Positions 11,051-20,638 of a stretch of 64,000 bases of DNA are shown piece by piece. The number at the start of each line of letters is the position of its first letter. The stretch's first letter is position 1. The translations under genes were made by a program, and so were the position numbers. The notes beneath the pieces are model-generated. The model worked only from the letters and a program-made list of their open reading frames with translations. It ran no database searches and was not told the origin of the DNA. The DNA comes from Hyphomicrobiales bacterium (lineage in GTDB: Bacteria; Pseudomonadota; Alphaproteobacteria; Rhizobiales; Rhizobiaceae): contig JAFKJU010000014.1 in NCBI GenBank assembly GCA_017305935.1, positions 62,001-126,000 on the forward strand, given 5' to 3'.

Positions 11051-13378
11051 TTACCGGGCGGCGTTGCGTAGTTCCCGGGCAGCGGCGACCATGTTGACCA
11101 GCGCCGGCCGCACCTCTTCCCATTTGCGGGTCTTGAGGCCGCAATCCGGGTTGATCCAGATCTGCCGGTCCTGCAGCCGCTGGCGTGCCAGCGACAGGAG
11201 GTCGGTCATTTCCGCGATCTCCGGCACGCGCGGCGAATGGATATCGTAGACACCGGGGCCGATCTCGTTCGGATAGGCGTAAGTGCGGAAGGCGTCGAGC
11301 AGCTCCATCTTCGAGCGCGAGGTCTCGATGGAGATGACGTCGGCATCCATGGCCGCAATCGCTGCGATGATGTCGTTGAACTCCGAATAGCACATGTGGG
11401 TGTGAATCTGCGTGCGGTCGGCGACGCCGCTGGAGCACAGGCGGAAGCATTCGACCGCCCAGTCGAGATAGTGCTGCCAATCCCTGTGACGCAGCGGCAA
11501 GCCTTCGCGCAACGCCGCCTCGTCGATCTGGATCATGCGGGCGCCGGCCTTTTCAAGATCGACGACCTCGTCGCGGATGGCGAGCGCGATCTGCCGGCAC
11601 GTCTCGCTGCGCTCGATATCGTCGCGCACGAACGACCAGTTGAGGATGGTGACCGGCCCGGTCAGCATGCCCTTCATCGGCTTGTCGGTCAGCGATTGCG
11701 CATACTCCCACCAGCGCACCGTCATCGGATTGGGACGAGAGACGTCGCCGAAGATGATCGGCGGGCGGACATAGCGCGAGCCGTAGCTCTGTACCCAGGC
11801 ATGCTGGGTGAAGGCGAAGCCGGAAAGCTGCTCGCCGAAATACTGCACCATGTCGTTGCGCTCGAACTCGCCATGCACCAGAACGTCGAGGCCGATTTCC
11901 TCTTGCCAGCGCACGGCCGTTTCGGTTTCCGCCCGCAGGAAGGCCTCGTAGTCCATGTAGCTCATCGCGCCCCTGGCATGCGCCGCGCGCGCCTTGCGCA
12001 CCTCGCTGGTCTGCGGGAAGGAGCCGATGGTCGTCGTCGGAAACAGCGGCAGGCGGATCGCTTCGGCCTGCACCTTTCGGCGATGCTCGAAGGCGCTGGC
12101 GCGCTCGCGCATGCCGGCATCGATGGCTGACAGCCGGCCCTGCACCAGCGGATCGGTGACCTTCGAGGAGGCGGCGCGGGCGGCGAGTGCCTTCGTGGAC
12201 GCCGTCAGCGCTTCCAGCACGACGCTCTTGCCCTGCGCCAGGCCACGACCGAGGATCGAAAGCTCATCAAGCTTCTGCGTGGCGAAGGCCAGCCATGTCG
12301 CGAGATCGGCATCCAGCGCCGTCTCGAGCTCAAGATCGATCGGCACATGCAGCAGCGAGCAGGAGGCGGCGATTTCGACGCGGTCGAGGCCGCGCGCCGA
12401 TACGACGGGCTCCACCCGTTCGATGATGCCGGCAAGCCCCGCCCGCCAGATGTTGCGCCCGTCGATGACGCCAAGCGACAGCACCTGATCCGGGCGCGTC
12501 GCCTGAAGCACCGCCTGGATCTGCTGCGGCGCACGGACGAGATCGACATGCAGGCCGGCGACCGGCAACGCCGCCACGGCGGCGAGATTGTCGTCGAGCG
12601 CGCCGAAATAGGTGGTCAGCATCAGCTTCGGCGCCGCTGCGGCCAGCGCCTCATAGGCCAGCGTAAAGGCATGGCGTTCGCCCTCGGTCAGGTCGAGGAC
12701 GAGAACGGGCTCGTCGACCTGAACCCAGTCGGCGCCGGCTTCGCTCAACCGGCGCAGCAGTTCCGCATAGACCGGTAGCAGTTTCGGCAGCAGGTCGAGC
12801 GGCTTGAAGGTCGAGGGCCGCGCCTTGGCGAGCTTGAGGAAGGTGACCGGGCCGAGGATGACCGGGCGGGTGTGGATGCCGAGCGCCTTCGCCTCCAGGA
12901 AATGCTCCACCGGCTTTAGCGCGGTGAGCGCGAATTCCTGGTCCTCGGCGATTTCCGGCACCATGTAGTGGTAGTTCGTATCGAACCACTTGGTCATTTC
13001 CAGCGCCGGAACGCCATGGCCGTGATGGGCATGGCCGCAATCGGCATGACCCTCGCCCTGGCTGCCGCGCGCCATGGCGAAATAGGTCGACAGCGGCACC
13101 GCGCCGCCGCTCCAGCCATAGGCGGGCGGAATGGCCCCGACCATCACGGCGGTATCCAGCACATGGTCGTAGAAGGAAAAATCATTGGAAGGGATGCGGC
13201 TGATCCCCCTGTCGCGCTGCAGCGCCCAGTGTTCGGCGCGCAGCCTTGCGGCGGTTTCGAGAAGGTCGCTTTCGGCAATCTTGCCGGACCAGTAGCCTTC
13301 GAGCGCGAATTTCAGCTCGCGATGGCGACCGATGCGCGGAAAGCCGAGGCTGGCGACGGTGAGAGTCTGGTTGGTCAT
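11051..13378 (-). CDS. metE: Cobalamin-independent methionine synthase MetE
   Basis: 775 residues. Transfers methyl from methyltetrahydrofolate triglutamate to homocysteine without B12. The C-terminal catalytic barrel shows the zinc ligands HMCYSEF and NPDCGLKTRKWEE. The N-terminal barrel begins SLGFPRIGRHRELKFALE. A His-rich insert, HADCGHAHHGHG, near residue 110 looks like a surface loop and may bind metal. Start: the second of two ATGs (13378), with GGGG seven bases upstream; the first ATG (13384) is too close to it. It lies downstream of riboswitch 4 and ends in a strong terminator, so it is a one-gene unit expected to be repressed by B12. Confidence 0.97.
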   Translation of the reverse strand: MTNQTLTVASLGFPRIGRHRELKFALEGYWSGKIAESDLLETAARLRAEHWALQRDRGISRIPSNDFSFYDHVLDTAVMVGAIPPAYGWSGGAVPLSTYFAMARGSQGEGHADCGHAHHGHGVPALEMTKWFDTNYHYMVPEIAEDQEFALTALKPVEHFLEAKALGIHTRPVILGPVTFLKLAKARPSTFKPLDLLPKLLPVYAELLRRLSEAGADWVQVDEPVLVLDLTEGERHAFTLAYEALAAAAPKLMLTTYFGALDDNLAAVAALPVAGLHVDLVRAPQQIQAVLQATRPDQVLSLGVIDGRNIWRAGLAGIIERVEPVVSARGLDRVEIAASCSLLHVPIDLELETALDADLATWLAFATQKLDELSILGRGLAQGKSVVLEALTASTKALAARAASSKVTDPLVQGRLSAIDAGMRERASAFEHRRKVQAEAIRLPLFPTTTIGSFPQTSEVRKARAAHARGAMSYMDYEAFLRAETETAVRWQEEIGLDVLVHGEFERNDMVQYFGEQLSGFAFTQHAWVQSYGSRYVRPPIIFGDVSRPNPMTVRWWEYAQSLTDKPMKGMLTGPVTILNWSFVRDDIERSETCRQIALAIRDEVVDLEKAGARMIQIDEAALREGLPLRHRDWQHYLDWAVECFRLCSSGVADRTQIHTHMCYSEFNDIIAAIAAMDADVISIETSRSKMELLDAFRTYAYPNEIGPGVYDIHSPRVPEIAEMTDLLSLARQRLQDRQIWINPDCGLKTRKWEEVRPALVNMVAAARELRNAAR

Positions 13379-13383
13379 GGTCA

Positions 13384-13411
13384 TACCCCATTGGTTCTGG
13401 GGGCATGGGTA
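13384..13411 (-). promoter_or_regulatory. Hairpin able to mask the metE ribosome-binding site
   Basis: Minus strand TACCCAT, 13 bases, ATGGGGTA. The right arm contains the GGGG ribosome-binding site (13386-13389) of metE. A further hairpin (GCTGCCG, GCAA, CGGCAGC; 13430-13447) lies just upstream. These could form the translational output of riboswitch 4. Confidence 0.45.
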
Positions 13412-13493
13412 AAGCGGACGCATGCAGGCGCTGCCGTTGCCGGCAGCGGGCAAGCAACCACCGGGACACCCCGCCCGTGGACGTTATTCGTCG

Positions 13494-13676
13494 TGGCAGG
13501 TCTCCTGGCTTGCGGGTCGTCGCCGCTGTCCGTCTTCCCGAGGCTTTCGCCTCAGTGACATCGTGGACAGCGGCTCGCCGCTTACAGTTGCGGGGGCAGC
13601 TCCGGCATTGCCATGGGCGCACCGGATTCCCTCTTAGCCCCGGGGGCGCAGGTCGACTGCTCCGGGGAACCATGAC
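13494..13676 (-). promoter_or_regulatory. Cobalamin riboswitch 4, upstream of metE
   Basis: Minus strand: GGGAATCCGGTGCGCCC, the B12 box GCTGCCCCCGCAACTGTAAG (13581-13600), GATGTCACTG, GGGAAGACGG, AAGCCAGGAGACCTGCCA (13494-13511). MetE is the classic B12-riboswitch target. Confidence 0.96.
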
Positions 13677-13682
13677 AGGGGC

Positions 13683-13711
13683 ATATCCTCCGAAATTCCG
13701 GAGGATGTCAA
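13683..13711 (-). promoter_or_regulatory. metE promoter with two inverted repeats
   Basis: TTGACA (13706-13711), 17 bases, GGATAT (13683-13688) on the minus strand. A perfect 8-bp inverted repeat, ATCCTCCG, six bases, CGGAGGAT (13685-13706), fills the spacer and reaches the -10. A second, ATGTC, four bases, GACAT (13705-13718), covers the -35. They look like operators, besides the riboswitch; the regulator is unknown. Confidence 0.5.
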
Positions 13712-13752
13712 TAGACATAAAGAAATCTTTATATGTTTATTCGTTTCGTTCG

Positions 13753-15174
13753 TCAGGAGACCGAATAGGGCGCGAAACTCGCCACCCGCTCGTCGACCAC
13801 CAGCCGCCGGGCAAGCGCGGGAAAGGCGCGCTGCGAGCAGTCGGCGCGTTCGCAGAGCTTGCAGCCCGCGCCGATCGGCGTGCGCGCACCCGGATCGCCA
13901 AGCGCCAACCCCTTGGAATAGACCAGCCGCCCGGCATTCTCCAGGTCGCAGCCGAGCCCGATCGAGTAGGCCTTCGCCGGCGCACCGAAACCGCCGCCGC
14001 GATGCGACACCGTGCGCGCAATCCACAGATAGGCGCGCCCGTCCGGCATTTCAGCAAGCTGCGTGCAGATGTGCCCGGGCGTGGCGAAGGCCTCATAGAC
14101 GTTCCACAGCGGACAGGTGCCGCCGACCCGGGAAAAGTGAAAGTTCGTCGCCGACTGCCGCTTGGAAATATTGCCGGCGCGATCGACGCGCACGAAGAAG
14201 AACGGCACGCCGCGCGCCTGCGGCCGCTGCAGCGTGCTCAGGCGATGGCAGACCGTCTCGTAGCCGACATTGAATTTCTGCTCCAGCAGCTCGATGTCGT
14301 AGCGCAGGGCCTCGGCCGCCTGCAGGAAGGCCCCGTAGGGCATGATCAGCGCGCCGGCGAAATAATTGGCAAGCCCGATGCGCGCCAGCGCCCGCGTCTC
14401 GCCATTGCCGAACTGGCCCGGCCCCGCCAGCCGGTCCAGCAGGCCTTCCTGCTCCAGGAAACAGAGCTGGGTCGCGAGTTGGAAGGCGCGCTGGCCCTCG
14501 CTCAACCGCGACGACAGGCTGAGCGTCTTGGTGGCCGGATCGAAGCGGCGTTGCGCCGCCGCCCCCGGCTGGTCGCGGCCGATTTCGACGGCGACCCCGT
14601 GCTTCTGCCGCAACCGGTTTTCGAGTGGGGCGTCGAATCGGCCGAGCGGCATGTTGAGATCGCCGGCCAGCCGTTCGGCAATCTCGTCCAGTTCGGGGAT
14701 ATGGTTGGCGCGGGCCGAAAAATAATCGCGCACCTCCTCGTAGGGCATCGTCGGCAGGCCCGCTGCCGGTGGCTTGCGGTCGTCGCCGAGCACCGTCGAC
14801 AGCGCCTCCACCTGCTCGACCGCCCGGCTCCCTTGCCGGTGCAGGGCGTGGACGGCACGGGCGACCGCCGGCATGTTCGCGGCGATTTCACGCATCTCCG
14901 CCAGGCTGACCGCCTCTCCGCCATGCAGGCTCGCGAAGGCCTCGCGCAGCCCGCCGACCAGCCGCGCTTCGTCCTCGTCGGAGAAAAGCTGCACGTCGAC
15001 GCCGAAGGCAGCGTTGAGCCGCAGCAGGATCGGCACGGTGATCGGCCGCTGGTTGTTTTCGATCTGGTTGAGATAGCTCAGCGAAATGCCGAGGCTGTCG
15101 GCCAGCCCCTGCTGCGTCAGCCGCCGCTCCTCGCGCAGGCGCTTCAGCCGCACCCCCACAAACGCTTTCTTCAC
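13753..15174 (-). CDS. RamB/ScfR-type short-chain acyl-CoA regulator of prpDCB
   Basis: 473 residues. An XRE helix-turn-helix fills residues 1-60 (KKAFVGVRLKRLREERRLTQ, GISLSYLNQIENNQRP). An IrrE/ImmA-like region is in the middle, and a C-terminal DUF2083-type domain has a cysteine cluster (GCKLCERADC). Regulators of this build control acetate, propionate and methylcitrate genes, sensing short-chain acyl-CoA. The start is GTG at 15174, which gives the family's usual VKKxFVG N-terminus and has GAAGGG upstream. It is divergent from prpDCB, and the shared 162-base gap carries repeated TTCGCAA words. Confidence 0.9.
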   Translation of the reverse strand: MKKAFVGVRLKRLREERRLTQQGLADSLGISLSYLNQIENNQRPITVPILLRLNAAFGVDVQLFSDEDEARLVGGLREAFASLHGGEAVSLAEMREIAANMPAVARAVHALHRQGSRAVEQVEALSTVLGDDRKPPAAGLPTMPYEEVRDYFSARANHIPELDEIAERLAGDLNMPLGRFDAPLENRLRQKHGVAVEIGRDQPGAAAQRRFDPATKTLSLSSRLSEGQRAFQLATQLCFLEQEGLLDRLAGPGQFGNGETRALARIGLANYFAGALIMPYGAFLQAAEALRYDIELLEQKFNVGYETVCHRLSTLQRPQARGVPFFFVRVDRAGNISKRQSATNFHFSRVGGTCPLWNVYEAFATPGHICTQLAEMPDGRAYLWIARTVSHRGGGFGAPAKAYSIGLGCDLENAGRLVYSKGLALGDPGARTPIGAGCKLCERADCSQRAFPALARRLVVDERVASFAPYSVS

Positions 15175-15187
15175 CGGACATCCCTTC

Positions 15188-15277
15188 TTCGCAACCTTTG
15201 CAATTTTGCGGAAACGACTTCGCAAATATCTGCATTTTCAGTCATTTACGCCAAATTCAGGATGTAGATATTGCGAA
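15188..15277. promoter_or_regulatory. Cluster of TTYGCAA words, probable RamB/ScfR sites
   Basis: TTCGCAA at 15188-15194, TTTGCAA at 15197-15203, TTCGCAAA at 15219-15226 and the inverted TTGCGAA at 15271-15277. RamB-type regulators are known to bind TTTGCAA-like words. All lie between the regulator and prpD. Confidence 0.5.
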
Positions 15278-15336
15278 TAAATACCGGCTTGGCAAGCGCC
15301 GCGCCTTCAGACGACAACACTCCGGGAGACGCATTC

Positions 15337-16851
15337 GTGAAATCGCATATCGTCCGCACCCACAAGTCCGCCGAACATCTCGCCCGTGAAGACCAGCTTG
15401 CCTGGAAGATCGCCGCCGTCGCCGCCGACGATGTCGCCATCGAGGACGAGGTCGTCCAGATGATCGGCAACCGCATCATCGACAATGCCGCGGTCGCCGC
15501 CGCCTCGCTCGCCCGGCGGCCGGTCGCCAGTGCCCGGGCGCAGGCGCTCGCCCATCCCTATGCGCCAGGCGCCACCGTCTTCGGCCTGCCCGGCACCCGC
15601 CGCGTCTCGCCGGAATGGGCCGCCTGGGCGAATGGCGTCGCCGTGCGCGAACTCGATTTCCACGACACCTTTCTCGCTGCCGATTACTCCCATCCCGGCG
15701 ACAATATCCCCGCCATCCTCGCCGTCGCCCAGCATTGCGGCCTGACCGGCAAGGCGCTGGTGCGCGGCCTCGCCGCCGGCTATGAAATCCAGGTGAATCT
15801 CGTCAAGGGCATCTGCCTGCATGAGCACAAGATCGACCATATCGCCCATCTCGGCCCTTCAGCCGCCGCCGGCATCGGCGCGGCGCTGAACCTGCCGGTC
15901 GAAACGATCTATCAGGCGGTGCAGCAGGCGCTGCATGTGACGACCACCACCCGCCAGTCGCGCAAGGGCGAGATTTCGAGCTGGAAGGCCTATGCCCCGG
16001 CTTTCGCCGGCAAGATGGCGGTCGAGTCCGTCGACCGGGTGCTGCGCGGCGAAGGCGCCCCCTCGCCCGCCTGGGAGGGCGAAGACGGTTTCATCGCCTG
16101 GCTGCTCGGCGGTCCCAAGGCCGAATACAGCGTGCCCCTGCCGCAACCCGGCGAGGCCAAGCGCGCCATCCTCGACACCTACACCAAGGAACATTCCGCC
16201 GAATACCAGAGCCAGGCGCTGATCGATCTCGCCCGCCGCATGGGGCCGAAGATCGGCGATCTCTCGCAGGTGGCAAGCATCGTCATCCACACCAGCCACC
16301 ACACCCATTATGTGATCGGCACCGGCGCCAACGACCCGCAGAAGATGGACCCGCAGGCAAGCCGCGAAACCCTCGACCATTCGATCATGTATATCTTCGC
16401 CGTGGCGCTCGAAGACGGCGGCTGGCATCACGAGCGCTCCTATGCGCCTGAACGGGCGAGCCGGCCGGAAACGATCGCGCTCTGGCACAAGGTCTCGACG
16501 GTGGAAGATCCCGTTTGGACGCGGCGCTACCACAGCCACAATCCCGCGGAAAAGGCCTTTGGCGGCCGCGTCGTCGTCACGCTTGCCGACGGCAGGGTGA
16601 TCGAGGACGAGCTGGCGATCGCCGACGCCCATCCGCTCGGCGCCCGCCCGTTCCGGCGCGCCGACTACATCCATAAATTCCGCACGCTGGCCGAGGGCGT
16701 CGTCGCGCCGGCCGAGCAGGATCGCTTCATCGCCGCCGTCGAAAGCTTCACGCTGCTGCCGGCCGGCGATCTCACGCGTCTGAATTTTGAGGTCGCACCC
16801 GAAACCCTCGGCCCCGCCGCCGCCAGGGGCATTTTCGACTGGACCGCTTGA
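15337..16851 (+). CDS. prpD: 2-methylcitrate dehydratase (MmgE/PrpD family)
   Basis: 504 residues. Dehydrates 2-methylcitrate in the methylcitrate cycle for propionyl-CoA. Family hallmarks: [41 protein letters not shown], and [16 protein letters not shown]. The start is GTG 15337 with GGGAG eight bases upstream; a TTG at 15271 in the same frame has no such site. It is first in prpDCB, and the next start is 17 bases after its stop. Confidence 0.95.
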   Translation: MKSHIVRTHKSAEHLAREDQLAWKIAAVAADDVAIEDEVVQMIGNRIIDNAAVAAASLARRPVASARAQALAHPYAPGATVFGLPGTRRVSPEWAAWANGVAVRELDFHDTFLAADYSHPGDNIPAILAVAQHCGLTGKALVRGLAAGYEIQVNLVKGICLHEHKIDHIAHLGPSAAAGIGAALNLPVETIYQAVQQALHVTTTTRQSRKGEISSWKAYAPAFAGKMAVESVDRVLRGEGAPSPAWEGEDGFIAWLLGGPKAEYSVPLPQPGEAKRAILDTYTKEHSAEYQSQALIDLARRMGPKIGDLSQVASIVIHTSHHTHYVIGTGANDPQKMDPQASRETLDHSIMYIFAVALEDGGWHHERSYAPERASRPETIALWHKVSTVEDPVWTRRYHSHNPAEKAFGGRVVVTLADGRVIEDELAIADAHPLGARPFRRADYIHKFRTLAEGVVAPAEQDRFIAAVESFTLLPAGDLTRLNFEVAPETLGPAAARGIFDWTA

Positions 16852-16868
16852 AGCCGGAGGAGAAACCC

Positions 16869-18035
16869 ATGACATTGCCCAAGCCGAAGAAATCCGTCGC
16901 CCTTTCCGGGGTCGTCGCCGGCAACACCGCGCTGTGCTCGGTCGGCCGCACCGGCAACGACCTGCATTATCGCGGCTACGATATCCTCGATATCGCCGAG
17001 GCCTGCGAATTCGAGGAGATCGCCCATCTGCTTGTCCATGGCTGGTTGCCGACGGCGGTCGAGCTTGCCGCCTACAAGACGCGGCTGAAGGCGCTGCGCG
17101 GCCTGCCGGATGTCGTCCGGCGCACGCTGGAGCTGCTGCCGGCCGCAACCCATCCCATAGACGTCATGCGCTCAGGCGTCTCGGCGCTCGGATGCGTGCT
17201 GCCGGAAACGGTCGATCACAACCATCCCGGCGCCCGCGATATCGCCGACCGACTGATGGCCTCCTTCGGTTCCATGCTGCTCTACTGGCATCACTTCGCC
17301 CAGAACGGCAGGCGGATCGACGTCGAGACCGACGACGAATCCATCGGCGGCCATTTCCTGCACATGCTGCACGGCGCGCCGCCGAAGCCGTCGCATGTGC
17401 GCGCCATGCACACCTCGCTGATCCTCTATGCCGAGCATGAGTTCAACGCCTCGACCTTCACCGCCCGTTCGATCGCCGGCACCGGATCGGACCTCTATTC
17501 CGCCGTCGCCGGCGCGATCGGTGCACTGCGCGGTCCAAAGCACGGCGGCGCCAACGAGGTGGCCTTCGAGATCCAGAAGCGCTACGCCGATCCCGCCGAG
17601 GCGGAGGCGGATATCCGTCGCCGTGTCGAGGCCAAGGAGGTGGTGATCGGCTTCGGCCATCCGGTCTATACCGTTGCCGATCCGCGCAACCAGGTGATCA
17701 AGCGGGTGGCGCGCGGCCTGTCGCTCGAGGCCGGCACGACGAAGATGTTCGACATCGCCGCCCGCATCGAGGCCACCATGGCCGAGACCAAGGCGATGTT
17801 TGCCAATCTCGACTGGTTCAGCGCCGTCTCCTATCATCTGATGGGCGTGCCGACGGCGATGTTCACCCCGCTCTTCGTCATCGCACGCACCTCCGGCTGG
17901 GCCGCGCATGTCATCGAGCAGCGGATGGACAACAAGATCATCCGCCCCTCCGCAAACTACACCGGGCCGGAAAACCGCAGCTTCCTGCCGATCGACAGGC
18001 GCGGCGAGGCCGCCGCGCCCTCGAAAGCCGCCTGA
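16869..18035 (+). CDS. prpC: 2-methylcitrate synthase / citrate synthase
   Basis: 388 residues. Condenses propionyl-CoA with oxaloacetate. Citrate-synthase signatures are visible: [20 protein letters not shown] with the active-site histidine, [25 protein letters not shown], and the C-terminal [11 protein letters not shown]. The short N-terminus and length fit the PrpC-type two-domain enzyme. ATG 16869 has GGAGGAG upstream. It sits between prpD and prpB, which favours methylcitrate over citrate synthase. Confidence 0.95.
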   Translation: MTLPKPKKSVALSGVVAGNTALCSVGRTGNDLHYRGYDILDIAEACEFEEIAHLLVHGWLPTAVELAAYKTRLKALRGLPDVVRRTLELLPAATHPIDVMRSGVSALGCVLPETVDHNHPGARDIADRLMASFGSMLLYWHHFAQNGRRIDVETDDESIGGHFLHMLHGAPPKPSHVRAMHTSLILYAEHEFNASTFTARSIAGTGSDLYSAVAGAIGALRGPKHGGANEVAFEIQKRYADPAEAEADIRRRVEAKEVVIGFGHPVYTVADPRNQVIKRVARGLSLEAGTTKMFDIAARIEATMAETKAMFANLDWFSAVSYHLMGVPTAMFTPLFVIARTSGWAAHVIEQRMDNKIIRPSANYTGPENRSFLPIDRRGEAAAPSKAA

Positions 18036-18045
18036 GGAGTGACCG

Positions 18046-18963
18046 ATGCCCTATCTCGTTTCGCACGACCTGCCCGCCGAGCCGGCGGGCCTCCGCTTCC
18101 GCGCCCTGGTGGAAGGCGGCGGCATCCTGCAGCTTCCCGGCGCGCATAACGGCATGGCGGCGCTGCAGGCCAGGGCCGCCGGGTTCGCCGGCCTCTACCT
18201 CTCCGGCGCAGCGATGACCGCTTCCATGGGCATTCCCGATCTCGGCATCGTCACCGTCGACGAGGTCGCCTTCTTCATCCGTCAGATCGCCCGCGCGAGC
18301 GGCCTGCCGCTGCTGGTCGACGGCGATACCGGCTATGGCGAGGCGCTGAACGTCATGCACATGGTGCGGACCTTCGAGGATGCCGGCGCCGGCGCTGTCC
18401 ATATCGAGGACCAGTTGCTGCCCAAGAAATGCGGCCATCTCAACGACAAGAAGCTCGCCGATGCCCATGACATGGCCGCCAAGGTCGCCGCCGCCGCCCG
18501 TGCGCGCCGCCACCTCTATCTCATCGCCCGCACCGATGCCGCCGCCAGCGAAGGCATTGACGGGGCGGTGGCGCGCGCGAAACTCTTCGTCGAGGCCGGC
18601 GCCGACGCCATCTTCCCCGAAGCGCTGGCCACCGCCGAGATGTTCCGCGAATTCGCCCGCCGCATGCCGGGCGTGCCGCTGCTCGCCAACATGACCGAAT
18701 TCGGCCGAACGCCCTTCTTCACGGCCTCCGAATTCGAGACGATGGGCTATCGCATGGTCATCTGGCCGGTCTCCTCGCTGCGCGTCGCCAACAAGGCCCA
18801 GGAGAAGCTCTATGCCATCCTGAAACGCGACGGCTCGACCAGGGCCATGCTCGAGGAGATGCAGACCCGCGCCGAACTCTACGACACCATCGGCCTCGCC
18901 GCCTACGAAGCCCTGGACGCCTCGATCGTCAGCACCGTCCTGCCGGAGCCGGCCGCCTCATGA
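18046..18963 (+). CDS. prpB: 2-methylisocitrate lyase
   Basis: 305 residues. Cleaves 2-methylisocitrate to pyruvate and succinate. ICL/PEPM family: LLVDGDTGYGEALNV with metal-binding acids, then the KKCGHL motif with catalytic Cys129. It starts ten bases after the prpC stop with GGAG upstream, and completes the methylcitrate cycle genes apart from acnB/acnD and the acyl-CoA ligase, which are not in this window. Confidence 0.96.
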   Translation: MPYLVSHDLPAEPAGLRFRALVEGGGILQLPGAHNGMAALQARAAGFAGLYLSGAAMTASMGIPDLGIVTVDEVAFFIRQIARASGLPLLVDGDTGYGEALNVMHMVRTFEDAGAGAVHIEDQLLPKKCGHLNDKKLADAHDMAAKVAAAARARRHLYLIARTDAAASEGIDGAVARAKLFVEAGADAIFPEALATAEMFREFARRMPGVPLLANMTEFGRTPFFTASEFETMGYRMVIWPVSSLRVANKAQEKLYAILKRDGSTRAMLEEMQTRAELYDTIGLAAYEALDASIVSTVLPEPAAS

Positions 18964-19276
18964 ATGACGCCGCCGCGATCTCCGCCGCCTGCCGATAGAC
19001 ACAACTTTCACGAATACCGTTTCGGCGCGTTAACCTTCGCGCTAACATCCTGTACGTCGTTTACGCTTTACGGCGATGGATCTTCTATAGACCAAGGGCA
19101 GTCCGGCTTCCTGGCCCCCTATCGCATGATCCATGATGGAACAGGCGGGGCGCATGAATTCGCATCGTCATCGGTGCGGCGGATCGGTGTTGGGAGTATG
19201 ATGATGCCATCGACGGGCTGGTTAGGGCGGCGGATGTCTGGCGTTGCGGAGAGGGCGTATGGCATGGGGGTGGCCC
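18964..19276. other. Gene-free stretch between prpB and flippase
   Basis: 313 bases, somewhat more AT-rich in the middle (about 19000-19100), likely holding the promoter of the flippase unit. No terminator with a T-run, RNA gene or repeat was seen. Confidence 0.5.
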
Positions 19277-20638
19277 ATGTCGGATGATATGGTCGCGCCG
19301 GCGGCCGGGCGGCCCTCGCTGTCGCAAAGGCTGCGCGATCTCCTGAAACAGCGGGATGTCTCGGGCATGGTGACGGCGGTCGTCATCAAGGTGATGGTGC
19401 TGACCCTGAATTTCACGCTGATCACGCTGGCCGCACGCGCGCTCGACTCCAGCGCCTTCGGCTATTATTCCATCCTCTTTTCCGCCGCCAGTCTGCTCTA
19501 TATCGTTGCCGCCGTCGGCCAGGAGCCCTTCGTCCTGCGCATCTGGAACGAAATGAAGGTAAACGCGGACGCCCCACGTCTCAAAGGCGCGTTGCTATTC
19601 ACCTTCGTCGCCTCCGTTTGCGGCCCGCTGATCGCGACGGCGATCTTCTATCCCTGGGCACTCACCTATGTCGGCCATGGCACGGCGCTGGCGACGCTTG
19701 CCTATCTCGTGATTTCGTCGCCGTTGCAGATCTGCATCCATCTGGTGCGTACCGAACGCGGCACCGTCTATGGCGATGGCCTGAGTTTCGCGATCGTCGG
19801 CCTCCCGCCCATCGTCTATCTCGGCATGTGCCTCGTCAACGGCACGCCAGCAGACATCGCCGATATTTTCACCGTGCTCGCCTGCGGCGCCTTCGTGGCG
19901 CTGCTGGCGCAGCTCGTCATGATCCGGCGCCGCATCCTCGCGCTTTTTCCCGATTTCCGGACGGTGCGCGCCATCATCGAGTTTCGCCAATGGCTTCCGC
20001 GCTCGGGCAAGCTCTGGATGACCGCTTCGCTCGAAGCGACCAACCAGTATATCGACGTGATCATCATCGGTTTCCTGATGGATCCGACGGTCGCCGGCGC
20101 CTATTTCGTCACCGTCCGCTTCGCCAACCTGTTTGCCGCAGCCGCCGACGCCGTCAACCTGTTCGCCACCCAGCACCTGCCCGCGCTCTACTACCGCGAC
20201 GAGCGCGCGGCGCTCGCCAAGATGCTCGACAATCTCGCCTGGATCATGGCCTTCTTCACCGGCATGGGCCTTCTCGGCATCACTGCCGGCGGCTATCTGG
20301 CGCTATGGGTCATCAACGAGAACTACACCCAATATTACCCGCAATTGCTGATCCTGTGCCTGGGAACGGCAGCCGCCGGGACGACGCGGGCATCGACGCT
20401 GGCGCTGATGCTGTCAGGTCATGAAGGCCGCTATCTGCTGATCACCGCCATGGGCGTGTTGCTGCGCTGCCTCGCCTTGTTCGCTCTCGTCCCGCATTTC
20501 GGGATTACCGGGGCGGTCATCGCCAGCACCCTCATCTATGCCATCCAGGCCGTTGCCTTCCGTCGGGCCGACAAGGCGCTGACAGGCCTGGACGCCTCGA
20601 TGTTCCGGCTGCTGCGCAAGCGGCCGGTGCCCGAATGA
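19277..20638 (+). CDS. Polysaccharide/lipid-linked oligosaccharide flippase (MOP superfamily)
   Basis: 453 residues with about 12 hydrophobic segments, Wzx/MATE-like. Would move undecaprenyl-linked glycans or a glycolipid across the inner membrane. The N-terminus begins with a Ser/Arg-rich cytoplasmic stretch, then LNFTLITLAARALDSSAFGYYSI, the usual first helices of polysaccharide flippases. ATG 19277 has GGGGGTGG upstream; the longer start at 19244 is less supported. Its stop overlaps the next gene's ATG (ATGA), so the two are co-translated. No glycosyltransferase is nearby, so the substrate is unknown. Confidence 0.8.
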   Translation: MSDDMVAPAAGRPSLSQRLRDLLKQRDVSGMVTAVVIKVMVLTLNFTLITLAARALDSSAFGYYSILFSAASLLYIVAAVGQEPFVLRIWNEMKVNADAPRLKGALLFTFVASVCGPLIATAIFYPWALTYVGHGTALATLAYLVISSPLQICIHLVRTERGTVYGDGLSFAIVGLPPIVYLGMCLVNGTPADIADIFTVLACGAFVALLAQLVMIRRRILALFPDFRTVRAIIEFRQWLPRSGKLWMTASLEATNQYIDVIIIGFLMDPTVAGAYFVTVRFANLFAAAADAVNLFATQHLPALYYRDERAALAKMLDNLAWIMAFFTGMGLLGITAGGYLALWVINENYTQYYPQLLILCLGTAAAGTTRASTLALMLSGHEGRYLLITAMGVLLRCLALFALVPHFGITGAVIASTLIYAIQAVAFRRADKALTGLDASMFRLLRKRPVPE

